Source: Saccharopolyspora thermophila
GTDB taxonomy: Bacteria; Actinomycetota; Actinomycetes; Mycobacteriales; Pseudonocardiaceae
Assembly: GCF_014646075.1 (NCBI RefSeq)
Contig: NZ_BMMT01000006.1
Coordinates: forward strand, 124,001 to 188,000
DNA length: 64,000 bases
Direction of reading: 5' to 3'
In this document: in pieces, positions 44,549 to 52,953 of the stretch
Position numbering within the stretch: the first letter of the stretch is position 1
How the letters are laid out: each line of letters begins with the position of its first letter
Notes under the pieces: model-generated
Told to the model about the DNA's origin: nothing
The model's database searches: none
What the model saw: only the letters and a program-made list of their open reading frames with translations
Translations under genes and position numbers: made by a program

Positions 44549-45115
44549 CTAGCGGTCGCGGGGTTTGGCGCGGACGTGCATGCGCTCGCCCTGCGGGCCG
44601 AACAGGCTGATGATCTCCACCGGGCCGTCCCCGGTGCTGCCGAACCAGTGCGGCAGGCGGGTGTCGAACTCCGCGGCCTCCCCCACCTTGAGCACCACGT
44701 CGTGGTCGGCGAGCACCAGCCGCAGCCGACCGCTGAGCACGTAAAGCCACTCGTAGCCCTCGTGGGTGCGCGGATCGGGTTCGCTGCGGGTGGTGCCGAT
44801 GATCATCTTGTACGCCTGCAACCCCCCGGGTTGCTGGGTCAGCGGCACCACGGTGGCGTCCCCGCGCCGGATCGGCTTCAGCCGCACCCGCGGATCACCC
44901 ACCGGCGGCGCGCCAACCAGCTCGTCCAGCGGGACCTGATGTGCCTGAGCGATCGGCAGCAGCAGTTCGAGGCTCGGCCGGCGCTGTCCCGACTCCAGCC
45001 GGGACAGCGTGCTGACCGAGATCCCGGTCCTCTCCGACAGCGCCGTGAGGGTGCACCCGCGCTGCTGGCGGATGTGCCTGAGCCGGGGGCCGACAGCGGC
45101 CAGTACCTCATCCAT
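44549..45115 (-). CDS. XRE-family regulator with C-terminal cupin domain
   Basis: A 188-aa regulator. Residues 7-60 form the HTH (LRHIRQQRGCTLTALSERTG and ISVSTLSRLESGQRRPSLEL). Residues 100-185 form a small cupin (HEGYEWLYVLSGRLRLVLAD ... LPHWFGSTGDGPVEIISLF) that probably binds a ligand or metal. The ATG at 45115 with AGGGG upstream was chosen over the 28-residue longer frame. It diverges from the FAD oxidoreductase-methyltransferase pair and very likely controls it. A possible operator is in the 65-bp gap. Confidence 0.87.
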   Translation of the reverse strand: MDEVLAAVGPRLRHIRQQRGCTLTALSERTGISVSTLSRLESGQRRPSLELLLPIAQAHQVPLDELVGAPPVGDPRVRLKPIRRGDATVVPLTQQPGGLQAYKMIIGTTRSEPDPRTHEGYEWLYVLSGRLRLVLADHDVVLKVGEAAEFDTRLPHWFGSTGDGPVEIISLFGPQGERMHVRAKPRDR

Positions 45116-45122
45116 GCCCCTA

Positions 45123-45137
45123 TTGCAGTTTCGGCAA
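45123..45137. promoter_or_regulatory. candidate XRE operator TTGC-N7-GCAA
   Basis: An inverted repeat TTGC (45123-45126) and GCAA (45134-45137) with a 7-bp spacer lies in the AT-richer 65-bp gap between the divergent XRE-cupin and oxidoreductase genes. The short arms make it a modest candidate. Confidence 0.35.
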
Positions 45138-45180
45138 AGAAGTTTGTCAATCCGGCGTACGGGTGCGCATGGTCGAGGCC

Positions 45181-46086
45181 ATGAGCGACGTGACACACGT
45201 GGATGTGCTGGTGATCGGGGGCGGGGCGGCCGGGCTGTCCGCCGCGCTGGTGCTGGCCAGGGCCCGCCGCCGGGTCCTGGTGGTCGACTCCGGGCGGCCG
45301 CGCAACGCCCCGGCCGAGGGCGTGCACGGGTTCCTCTCCCGCGACGGGATCGCGCCCGCGGACCTGCGCGCGACCGGCCGGGCGGAGGTCGAGCGGTACG
45401 GCGGGCGGATCGAGCCGGGCGAGGTACTCGCGGTGCGCCGCGTCGGGGACGGGTTCGCGGTCGAGCTGGCCGACCGCGCGGTGCGGACCCGCCGCGTGGT
45501 CGTGGCGACCGGGCTGCGCGACGACCTGCCCGACGTGCCCGGTCTGCGGGACCGCTGGGGCCGCGACGTGCTGCACTGCCCCTACTGCCACGGCTGGGAG
45601 GTGCGGGACCAGCCGCTGGGCGTGCTGGGATGGCAACCTGCCGGGGTGCACCAGGCGCTGCTGCTGCGGGGATGGTCCGACGACGTGGTGCTGTTCGCCG
45701 AGAACCTGGCCGACGCCGACCGTGCCCGGCTCGCCGCGCGCGGTGTGGCGGTGGTCGACGGGCAGGTCCGCGGCTTGGTCGTCGAGGACGACGCGTTGCG
45801 CGGCGTGCAGCTGGCGGACGGCACCACCGCGGCCCGCTCCGCGCTGTTCGTCCCGCCCCGCTTCAGGCCCAACGACGCGCTGCTGGCCGACCTGGGCTGC
45901 GAACGCGACAACGGCTGGGTCCGAGTGGACCCGACCGGGCGGACCAGCGTGCCCGGGGTGTGGGCGGCGGGCAACGTCGTCGACCCCGCGGAGCAGGTGG
46001 TGAACGCGGCGGCGGCCGGCGCCAAGGCGGCGATCGCGCTGAACGCCGATCTGATCGAAGCGGACCTGCTGGAGGGTGCGGCGTGA
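45181..46086 (+). CDS. thioredoxin-reductase-like NAD(P)/FAD oxidoreductase
   Basis: A 301-aa flavoprotein. The FAD motif is VDVLVIGGGAAGLSAALVLARA (about 7-28) with LVVDSGRPRNAPAEGVHGFLSRD, typical of the TrxB-like class. A C-P-Y-C-H-G-W-E motif at about 134-141 holds the redox CxxC of thioredoxin reductases. The NADPH-domain glycine motif is replaced by GVLGWQPAGVHQALLL, a known variation in this actinobacterial subfamily. The C-terminal GVWAAGNVVDPAEQVVNAAAAGAKAA contacts FAD. The ATG at 45181 is weakly preceded by GAGG. Coupled to the methyltransferase gene (overlap of GTGA). Substrate unknown. Confidence 0.85.
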   Translation: MSDVTHVDVLVIGGGAAGLSAALVLARARRRVLVVDSGRPRNAPAEGVHGFLSRDGIAPADLRATGRAEVERYGGRIEPGEVLAVRRVGDGFAVELADRAVRTRRVVVATGLRDDLPDVPGLRDRWGRDVLHCPYCHGWEVRDQPLGVLGWQPAGVHQALLLRGWSDDVVLFAENLADADRARLAARGVAVVDGQVRGLVVEDDALRGVQLADGTTAARSALFVPPRFRPNDALLADLGCERDNGWVRVDPTGRTSVPGVWAAGNVVDPAEQVVNAAAAGAKAAIALNADLIEADLLEGAA

Positions 46087-46922
46087 ACCACGACGGCGTC
46101 GACTGGGCAGCGATGGCGGAACTGCTGGAACTGGAAGGCGAGACGCACAGCCCCTACGTGCGGCAGGCCGTCGCCGAACTCGCCGACCTGGTCCCGCGCC
46201 GCGTGCTGGACATCGGCAGCGGGCCGGGCGTCGCGGCGTGCCGGTTCGCGGCGGAGTTCCCGGCCGCCGAGGTGATCGCGGTGGATGGCACACCGCAACT
46301 GCTGGCCCGGGCCGAGGAACGCGCCCGGCGGCTCGGAGTCCGGCTGCACACCCGGGTGGCGGAGTTCCCGGCGGGGCTGGCCGACCTGCCGTCGGCGGAC
46401 CTGGTGTGGTCGGGTCAGGTCGTGCACCATGTGGGCGACCAGCAGGCCGTCCTGGAGCAGCTGGCCGCGCTGCTCGAACCCGGCGGTGTGCTGGCCATCG
46501 TCGAAGGCGGCCTGCCCGCCCGGTGGCTGCCGCGGGACGTGGGCTTCGGCCGCCCCGGCCTGCAGGAGCGGCTGGACGCGGCGATGGCGGACCGTTTCGC
46601 GCGGATGCGCACGGAGCTGCCCGGTTCGGTGCGGGTGGTCGAGGACTGGCCGGGCATGCTGCGCGCCGCCGGTCTCACCGAGGCCCGCAGTCGGACCTTC
46701 CTCGTGGACCACCCGGCACCGCTCGCCGGGGCACCGAGGCGCTGGGTTCGGCGTTGTCTGGAGCGGCAGCGGGCGATGCTCGCCGACGAGCTGGCGGCCG
46801 AGGACATCGCGACACTGGACCGCCTGCTCGACCCTGCCGACCCGACGGGCGTCGACCACCGCGCGGACCTGTTCCACCTGACCGCCAAAACGGTCCACTT
46901 CGGACGCAAACCGCGGTCATGA
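46083..46922 (+). CDS. SAM-dependent methyltransferase
   Basis: A 279-aa class I methyltransferase. Motif I is RVLDIGSGPGVAACRFAAEFP (about 40-60), followed by EVIAVDGTPQLLARAEERA (acidic ribose-binding residue) and the post-motif LVWSGQVVHHVGDQQAVLEQLA. The GTG start overlaps the oxidoreductase stop by 4 nt, so the two are made together. Small-molecule methylation is likely, perhaps of the oxidoreductase's product. A 16-bp hairpin follows. Confidence 0.85.
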   Translation: MNHDGVDWAAMAELLELEGETHSPYVRQAVAELADLVPRRVLDIGSGPGVAACRFAAEFPAAEVIAVDGTPQLLARAEERARRLGVRLHTRVAEFPAGLADLPSADLVWSGQVVHHVGDQQAVLEQLAALLEPGGVLAIVEGGLPARWLPRDVGFGRPGLQERLDAAMADRFARMRTELPGSVRVVEDWPGMLRAAGLTEARSRTFLVDHPAPLAGAPRRWVRRCLERQRAMLADELAAEDIATLDRLLDPADPTGVDHRADLFHLTAKTVHFGRKPRS

Positions 46923-46939
46923 CGCCCGCCTTACCGGAA

Positions 46940-46974
46940 GGCGCCCCGCACCGAGTCGCTCGGTGCGGGGCGCC
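46940..46974 (+). terminator. 16-bp hairpin terminator
   Basis: Perfect stem 46940-46955 with 46959-46974, loop of 3 nt, starting 18 nt after the methyltransferase stop. It ends the oxidoreductase-methyltransferase transcript. No gene is supported between 46975 and 47233. Confidence 0.8.
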
Positions 46975-47233
46975 CCAGCCCGCCTGACCGCGGCACCATC
47001 TGGATGGCAGCCGCGCCGGGCACGAAGCCGCGAGCGTTGCGAACTGACGGTGCACACCGTCATCCGGGCGGCAGGGCGTGAAACAGGGCGTTTACACGAG
47101 GTGCCTTGAAAACGGGGCTCGCGGCGTGCATGGTGGCCTGCAACACACCGCCGACCTGCGAAAACTGTTCACGATCCGGGGTTCGGCGGAGTTGACCGGA
47201 GGCCGCCAGCGCGACGACAGGAAGGGGCCCGCA

Positions 47234-47431
47234 ATGCTCCGAGACGACCCGCCACCGGAGCGCACCCCGCAGGCGCGCACCTCGCGCCGCAGGGCCAGCA
47301 CCGTGGGCAGCCTGCGGCGCGCCATCTACCGGGAACTGGCCGATGCCGCCGCGCGGTCCGACGTCGTCCAGGCACCCCTGACCTGGCCGCTCGTCGCGCC
47401 CCAGGCGACACCGCACCAGGCGAGTCCCTGA
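47234..47431 (+). CDS. small hypothetical protein
   Basis: A 65-aa frame with GGAAGGGG 8 nt before its ATG. The sequence is basic in the middle (TSRRRASTVGSLRRAIYREL) and Pro-rich at the end. No family recognised and GC-rich DNA produces such frames often, so it may not be real. It lies alone downstream of a terminator and is convergent with the thioesterase gene. Confidence 0.35.
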   Translation: MLRDDPPPERTPQARTSRRRASTVGSLRRAIYRELADAAARSDVVQAPLTWPLVAPQATPHQASP

Positions 47432-47496
47432 GCTGCGCCACGCCGAGCACCCCGAACAGCAGCAGCGCACCGGCCAGGCCGAGGTTTGACCGCTGA

Positions 47497-47952
47497 TCAG
47501 GACTTCTTCGGGCGCAGCGTCCAGCGGACGACGACCTCGCCGGTCGTCTCCCCTGCGGAGTCGCGGATCGTGCAGCGCACCGGGAACTCGGGGCGGCTGC
47601 CGGAGTCGAGTTCGGCGACGACCTCAGCGGCCGGGCGGTCCAGCACGGCCTCGGCCGTGAGCGGCCCGACCGCGAGCTTGCGGTAGTGCACCTCGGAGTT
47701 GACCACCAGCGGCGTGGCGCGCTCCATCTGCTCGGCGAACGCGGCCAGCCCGACCGCACCGGAAGCCGTCTCCGCCAGTCCGAACATCACCGCGGCGTGC
47801 GGCCCGCCCACGTGGTTGCGCTGGGATTCCAGGTCGGGCAGGGAGCACACGACGCGCTCCGCCTCGACCTCGCGGAACTCGATCCCGGCTGTGGTCACCC
47901 ACGGCACGGCCTTCGTCATCGCGTCAGCCACCCAGCTGTAGTCAGCACTCAT
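47497..47952 (-). CDS. hotdog-fold thioesterase-like protein (DUF4442)
   Basis: A 151-aa single hotdog domain: IEFREVEAERVVCSLPDLES, RNHVGGPHAAVMFGLAETAS (central helix with the H-x-G-x-x-x-x-x-x-E pattern of PaaI-like enzymes) and MERATPLVVNSEVHYRKLAVG. It is likely to act on an acyl-CoA thioester or to bind one. An ATG start at 47952. Stands alone. Confidence 0.8.
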   Translation of the reverse strand: MSADYSWVADAMTKAVPWVTTAGIEFREVEAERVVCSLPDLESQRNHVGGPHAAVMFGLAETASGAVGLAAFAEQMERATPLVVNSEVHYRKLAVGPLTAEAVLDRPAAEVVAELDSGSRPEFPVRCTIRDSAGETTGEVVVRWTLRPKKS

Positions 47953-48128
47953 GCCCGGCGATGTTACTCACAAGTAACATCGCCGGCAACGGGCCATCCT
48001 GCAGGAGCCCGCGGCTACACAGGCAAACCGACACGCGCCGTTCCCAACGGGTCATACCGGGGCCCCGGATCGAGAAGGCGTCTGAGGTTCCGCTACCGGC
48101 ACGGTCACCGGGAACGACCCGAGCAGTT

Positions 48129-49046
48129 CTAGGAGATGTACGGCATGACGTGGGTTGCCAGCTGTGCTGCCTGGTGCGAGTGGTCGAACAGGGGGCTAAA
48201 CAGGATCATCTCCGCGCCCGCTTCGGCGACCGCGCGCAGTTCGGCGATGCAGTGGTCCGGGGTTCCGACGATCGCCGCGGCTTCGATCGTCTCCGAACGC
48301 CTGCCGTAGAGGCGTTCCAGCGTCGCGTTGACGCGGGCGCGGGCGCGGTCGGCGTCGTCGTCCACCGCGATGTAGACGCGCTTGGCAATCGGGAAGTCCG
48401 CCGGGTCCCGCTCGGCCTCGGCCAACGCCTCGCGCACCACCCGAACCTGGTCGGCGAACTGCTCGGTGGTGGACGATCCCGCGCCGAAGAACCCGCCGCC
48501 GTGCCGGACCGCCCGGCGCAGCGCGGCCGGGCTGCTGCCGCCGAACCAGATCCGCGGGTGCGGCTTCTGGGCGGGCTTGGGTTCCATGGCCGCGTCGGTG
48601 AGCTGCCAGAACCGTCCGTCGAGGGTGGTCCGGTCCTGTGTCCACAACGACTTCATCACCTCCAGCCCCTCGGTGAACCGGGCGACGAACCGCTCGGGGT
48701 CGACGCCGAAGGCGCCGAACATGCGCCCGCGACCGCCGGTTCCGACCCCGACCTCCAGCCGCCCGCCGGACAGCTGGTCCAACGTGGCCAGGCTCTTCGC
48801 CAGGTGCACCGGGCTGTGCAGGGTGGTCACGAAGACCGCGCAGCCGAGCCGCAACCGCTGGGTGCACGCGGCGGCGTAGGTCATCGTCTCGATCGGCCCC
48901 AGCTGCGGCATCGACCCGAGCACCTGCTCCTGGGTCCACCCGCTCTCGAAACCGAGGGCCTCCACCCGCGTCAGGTAGGTCCGGAAGGCTGCCGGGTCGA
49001 ACTCGCCGTCGGCGTAGAACTGCGGAATCGAGATCGCGAACCTCAT
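48129..49046 (-). CDS. LLM-class F420-dependent oxidoreductase
   Basis: A 305-aa luciferase-like TIM-barrel enzyme: N-terminal MRFAISIPQFYADGEFDPAA, GSMPQLGPIETMTYAAACTQRLRLG, then HSPVHLAKSLATLDQLSGGR and GVGTGGRGRMFGAFGVD (the phosphate-binding loops for the deazaflavin). In actinobacteria this class usually uses coenzyme F420. Substrate unknown. Preceded by about 190 bp without a gene before the divergent amine oxidase. No partner genes. Confidence 0.85.
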   Translation of the reverse strand: MRFAISIPQFYADGEFDPAAFRTYLTRVEALGFESGWTQEQVLGSMPQLGPIETMTYAAACTQRLRLGCAVFVTTLHSPVHLAKSLATLDQLSGGRLEVGVGTGGRGRMFGAFGVDPERFVARFTEGLEVMKSLWTQDRTTLDGRFWQLTDAAMEPKPAQKPHPRIWFGGSSPAALRRAVRHGGGFFGAGSSTTEQFADQVRVVREALAEAERDPADFPIAKRVYIAVDDDADRARARVNATLERLYGRRSETIEAAAIVGTPDHCIAELRAVAEAGAEMILFSPLFDHSHQAAQLATHVMPYIS

Positions 49047-49239
49047 CCTGCGATCCTAACGCCGCTGGTCCCACCCGGGCACCGACCGCCCGCCACCACA
49101 AAGGATTCCACAGAGGACAACAATCCCGCGGACGATCGACGCGGTGCACCAGCACCGCTCGATCGGCGGATCGAGTCGGGTGGCCGTCCGCTGAACAATG
49201 CTGGGCAGGCGGACCGTCGACACAGGGAGCTGTTTCGTC

Positions 49240-50532
49240 GTGGAGTCGTACGACGTCGTCATCGTGGGTGCGGGATTCGCCGGGCTGGTCGCGGCGCGGG
49301 AGCTGTCCCGCCGCGGGCGCTCCACCGTGGTGCTCGAAGCCCGCGACCGCATCGGCGGGCGCACCTGGACCGACGAACGGCTGGGTCGGCGGTTGGAGAT
49401 GGGCGGCACCTGGGTGCACTGGGCGCAGCCGCACACCTGGAGCGAGATCACCCGCTACGGCCTGGCCGTGGAACCCAGCCCCACCTCCGAGTCCGTCCAC
49501 TGGATCGCCGGCGGCGAGGTGCACCGGGGCAGCTCCGAGGAGTTCGACGCCCTGATCGCGCCCGGCATGGACCGGCTGGCGGCCGACAGCCGACACTGGT
49601 TTCCGCAGCCCTACGAACCGCTGCGCCGACCGGACCTCGACCGGATCGACGCCCTGTCGGTCGCGGACTACTTCGCCGGTCTCGACCTCGCGCCCGCAGC
49701 ACGCGAGGTGATCACCGGGGTGTGGGCCGAGCACTTCAACGCCCCGGCCGCGGTGTCCGGGCTCAGCCAGGCGATGCGGTGGTGCGCGGCGGCTTCCGGC
49801 GACTGGCGGCTGCTGCATGAGGCCACCTCCGGCTGTCGCCTCAGCGCCGGAACCGCGGCGCTGGCGAGCGCCATCGCCACCGACACCGCCGCCGACCTCC
49901 GGCTGGGCACCCGGGTCGTCGGCGTTGCCCAGCAGGACGGCGGCGCGGTCGTCACCACCGCCGACGGCAACCGGATCACGGCCAAGCGGGTGATCTGCAC
50001 GCTGCCGCTCAACGTGCTCGACACCATCGACTTCCAGCCCGCGCTGCCCGCCGCGAAGCGGTCGGCCGCCACCGAGCGCACCGCCTCGCAGGGCCTGAAG
50101 ACGTGGATCCGGGTGCGCGGCGAGATCCCGCCGTTCACCGCCTACGCCCCCGACACCCACCCGCTGACCTTCGCCCGCACCGAGTACACAGTGGATGGTG
50201 ACACGGTGCTCGTCGCGTTCGGCACCCGGGCCGCCGACCTGGACCCCACCGACAAGGCGGGCGTCGCGCAGGCGCTGCGAGCCTGGCGGGACGATCTGAA
50301 GGTCGTCGACGTCGCCGGGCACAACTGGATGACCGACGAGTTCTCCCGCGAGACGTGGCCGATGCAGCGGCCCGGTCAGCTCACCGCCTACCTGGCCGCG
50401 CTGCAGCGGCCGCACGGCTGCGTCCACTTCGCCGGTTCCGACGTGGCCAACGGCTGGGCCGGTTTCATCGACGGCGCAATCGAAAGCGGCCTCACCGCCG
50501 CCGCCCAGGTCACCGCCGCGCCACGGCCGTGA
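49240..50532 (+). CDS. flavin monoamine oxidase family protein
   Basis: A 430-aa amine oxidase. The FAD motif is YDVVIVGAGFAGLVAARELSRRG at residues 3-25, followed by VVLEARDRIGGRTWTDE, both signatures of the MAO/LSD1/PAO family. LEMGGTWVHWAQPHTW follows, and the C-terminal HFAGSDVANGWAGFIDGAIESGL covers the flavin. It would oxidise a primary or secondary amine to an imine with H2O2. The start is the GTG at 49240, with GGGAG about 10 nt upstream. No partner gene; the convergent small gene starts next to its stop. Confidence 0.87.
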   Translation: MESYDVVIVGAGFAGLVAARELSRRGRSTVVLEARDRIGGRTWTDERLGRRLEMGGTWVHWAQPHTWSEITRYGLAVEPSPTSESVHWIAGGEVHRGSSEEFDALIAPGMDRLAADSRHWFPQPYEPLRRPDLDRIDALSVADYFAGLDLAPAAREVITGVWAEHFNAPAAVSGLSQAMRWCAAASGDWRLLHEATSGCRLSAGTAALASAIATDTAADLRLGTRVVGVAQQDGGAVVTTADGNRITAKRVICTLPLNVLDTIDFQPALPAAKRSAATERTASQGLKTWIRVRGEIPPFTAYAPDTHPLTFARTEYTVDGDTVLVAFGTRAADLDPTDKAGVAQALRAWRDDLKVVDVAGHNWMTDEFSRETWPMQRPGQLTAYLAALQRPHGCVHFAGSDVANGWAGFIDGAIESGLTAAAQVTAAPRP

Positions 50533-50535
50533 GGG

Positions 50536-50733
50536 TCACAGCTCGCGGGGCAGTGGGATGCCGCCCGCCGCGCCGCGGTGCGGCCCGTGCTCGATGAAGT
50601 TCGCCGCGTAGCGCATGCCCGCCTGGTACGCCTCGACGCGTGCCCGGCCGATCTCGACCTCGATCTGCTCGGGGTGCAACTCGTCGGCCAACGAACGCAA
50701 CTCGGCCAGGCGCTGGCGGATCTGGTCATCCAT
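50536..50733 (-). CDS. small conserved-looking hypothetical protein
   Basis: A 65-aa protein from the ATG at 50733 (GGAACGG upstream). Helical N-terminal half (DDQIRQRLAELRSLADELHP) and an amphipathic helix EIGRARVEAYQAGMRYAANFI, then GPHRGAAGGIPLPREL. No known domain. The coding bias is clear and the frame ends 3 nt past the convergent amine oxidase stop. Confidence 0.55.
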   Translation of the reverse strand: MDDQIRQRLAELRSLADELHPEQIEVEIGRARVEAYQAGMRYAANFIEHGPHRGAAGGIPLPREL

Positions 50734-50982
50734 GTCCGTTCCACCGTTCCTGCATACGGCGGCCTGTGCCGACCGCCCCAACCCCACCGCGACGGGTACG
50801 CTGGATCGACGGCGATCGGAAGCAGCCGGGCATGGTGAGCCATGCCACGCAGGCGTACCCGGAACCGCGCGGTGGGAATCCCCTGCCACGATGCGGCCAA
50901 ACCGCTGGCCGCGCCCTGATCATGGTGCAGCCACCGGGAAATTCGACGGGTCACCACGAATCGACCGCGCTACCGTGGGGCG

Positions 50983-51756
50983 GTGCTGAGCTTCGACCGC
51001 TACTGCGACGAGATCGTCGCCCAGACCGAACTGCTCCGCTCCCACCTCGCCGGGGCTGACCTGAGCGCCCCGGTGACCACCTGCCCCGGCTGGAACCTCG
51101 CGCACCTGGTGCGGCACCTCGGCGGCGCGCACCGGTGGGCGACGGCGATCGTGCGGACCCGGGCCACCGAACCCGTGCCGGACGACCAGGTCAACGACGT
51201 CTCCGACGACACCCGCGTCGACCCGGCCGAACTCCTCGACTGGCTCGCCGACGGCGCGAAGCGGCTGGCCGACGCCCTGCGCACCGCCGGTCCCGAAACC
51301 CCGGTGTGGACCCCGCCGCCCGACGGGACCGCGATCTTCTGGGCGCGTCGCATGGCGCAGGAGACCGCGGTGCACCGCTTCGACGCCGCCGCGGCCGCGG
51401 GCGCGACGTACTCCCTGGATCCCGAAGTCGCCGCGGACGGGTTGGACGAGTGGCTGGACTTCGGCGCCCTACCGCAGCTCTTCGAGGAGGAGCCGCAGGC
51501 CCGCGACCTGCTCGGGCCCGGCCGCAGCCTGCACTTCCACGCCACCGACACCGCCGCCGACCGGTTCGTGGACCTCACCGACGAGCCGATCACCTGGCGT
51601 CGCGAGCGCGCCGAGGCGGCGGTCGCCGTGCGCGGCGCGGTCGTCGATCTGCTGCTGGCGGTCTACCGCAGAGTCCCGGCCGGAACCGTGGCGGTGAACG
51701 GCGACCGCGCGCTGTTCGACGACTGGAGGGACCGGCTCAGCTACTGGCTGCAGTAG
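50983..51756 (+). CDS. maleylpyruvate isomerase family mycothiol-dependent enzyme
   Basis: A 257-aa DinB/MDMPI-fold protein of the TIGR03083 kind. The metal-binding His pattern is visible: TCPGWNLAHLVRHLGGAHRW (first His), and ARRMAQETAVHRFDAAAAAG (Glu and His of the E-x-x-x-H-R-x-D motif). Family members use mycothiol as cofactor for isomerase or S-transferase reactions. Starts with GTG at 50983. Substrate unknown, no partner genes. Confidence 0.83.
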   Translation: MLSFDRYCDEIVAQTELLRSHLAGADLSAPVTTCPGWNLAHLVRHLGGAHRWATAIVRTRATEPVPDDQVNDVSDDTRVDPAELLDWLADGAKRLADALRTAGPETPVWTPPPDGTAIFWARRMAQETAVHRFDAAAAAGATYSLDPEVAADGLDEWLDFGALPQLFEEEPQARDLLGPGRSLHFHATDTAADRFVDLTDEPITWRRERAEAAVAVRGAVVDLLLAVYRRVPAGTVAVNGDRALFDDWRDRLSYWLQ

Positions 51757-51771
51757 CCGTCAGGGGCACCG

Positions 51772-51942
51772 ATGGGCGACACGGTGGCGGACGTACTGAC
51801 CGCCGCGTTCGGCGACGTCGCACCGGCGGGGGGGGGGGCGACGACTGTTGGTGACATCGCGGATTCCTCCAAAGTTGGGGCCCGGCACGCCCACGCGTGT
51901 CGGAACGAGGTTCCCAAGCTTGCCGCTGTGCCGGGGGCGTGA
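51772..51942 (+). other. 56-codon frame with a G11 tract, possible remnant
   Basis: A short frame (MGDTVADVLTAAFGDVAPAG) preceded by AGGGG and containing an uninterrupted run of 11 G at 51828-51838. The codon use looks coding only before the run. It may be a frameshifted or phase-variable gene, or the tract may be a sequencing error. No family recognised. Confidence 0.25.
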
Positions 51943-52007
51943 TGCCGGGTCGGGCCCTCTCCGGTCTCCCCGGTGGACTCCGGGGAGACGGCGGCGGGAC
52001 GTGGTGG

Positions 52008-52886
52008 TCAGCGGATCACGGCGACCGGGCACGGGGAGTGGTGCAGGAGCTTGTGGCTGGTGGTTCCGAGGTGGGCTCCGGACACGCCGCCGCGGCCGCG
52101 GGCTCCGACCACCACGAGCTGCGCTCCCTTCGCGCGGGTCAGCAGTTCCGCGCTCGGCGAGCCGTGCGCGACGAACGAGTGGACCTCGACGTCCGGGAAC
52201 CGCGGGCTCCAGTCCGCGAGCAGGTCGGCGACGAAGCCCTCCTCGCGTTCCTGCACCTGGTCGGCGGCCGTGCGGGACAGCAGTCGCCGCACGTCGGTGC
52301 CGATGACCTCCCAGGTGTGCACCACGTGCAACGGTGCGTCCCAGTCAGCCGCCACCTCGAAGGCGTGTGCCAGCACCGGCACCGCCGAGGTGGCGTCGTC
52401 CACGCCCGCCACGACGGGGCCCGTCACCGGGAAGGTGGGCGGGTCGCCGACGTCGGGCACCACGACGACCCGGGTGTGCGCGTGCGTGGCGACCCGCACC
52501 GCGACGGACCCGGCGAGTAGGCCGGTGAAGCCGCCGAACCCGCGGTCGCCGACCACCACCGCCCGTGCCGTCCGGGACTCCTCGATCAGCACCTTGTCCG
52601 GGAATCCCGGTTCGCACGCGACCTCCACCGACACCTGCGGGGCCTGCTGCCGGGCGCTGCGGGCGTTGCGGTCGAGGTACCGGGCGACCTGCTCGCGCAC
52701 GTGGCCGCGGTGCTCCTTCGGCCAGTGCAGGCCGGGGATCTCCGGCAGCAGTGGCGCCTCGGTGACATCGGCGTAGACGATCCGCAGGCCGGTGCCGAGC
52801 CGGGCGGCTTCCCGGGCCGCCCAGCGCGCCGCGTTCTCCGCGACGGCCGAGCCGTCGATGCCCACCACCACCGGTGCACCGTTCAC
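52008..52886 (-). CDS. tandem universal stress protein (two Usp domains)
   Basis: A 292-aa protein with two Usp domains: residues 1-145 (VVVGIDGSAVAENAARWAAR to VVGDRGFGGFTGLLAGSVAVRV) and 155-292 (VVAGVDDATSAVPVLAHAFE to VVGARGRGGVSGAHLGTTSHKL). Both keep the ATP-binding G-x2-G-x9-G-S/T signature. Same layout as the USP at 36.5 kb; the two copies are clearly divergent. The GTG at 52886 follows a GGGGGAT stretch. Confidence 0.88.
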   Translation of the reverse strand: MNGAPVVVGIDGSAVAENAARWAAREAARLGTGLRIVYADVTEAPLLPEIPGLHWPKEHRGHVREQVARYLDRNARSARQQAPQVSVEVACEPGFPDKVLIEESRTARAVVVGDRGFGGFTGLLAGSVAVRVATHAHTRVVVVPDVGDPPTFPVTGPVVAGVDDATSAVPVLAHAFEVAADWDAPLHVVHTWEVIGTDVRRLLSRTAADQVQEREEGFVADLLADWSPRFPDVEVHSFVAHGSPSAELLTRAKGAQLVVVGARGRGGVSGAHLGTTSHKLLHHSPCPVAVIR

Positions 52887-52953
52887 CCGCGATCCCCCTT
52901 CCGCGCAGGACACCAGGGTCGTCGACCGGGCCGCGCCGCGCACCCCGAGCGGC

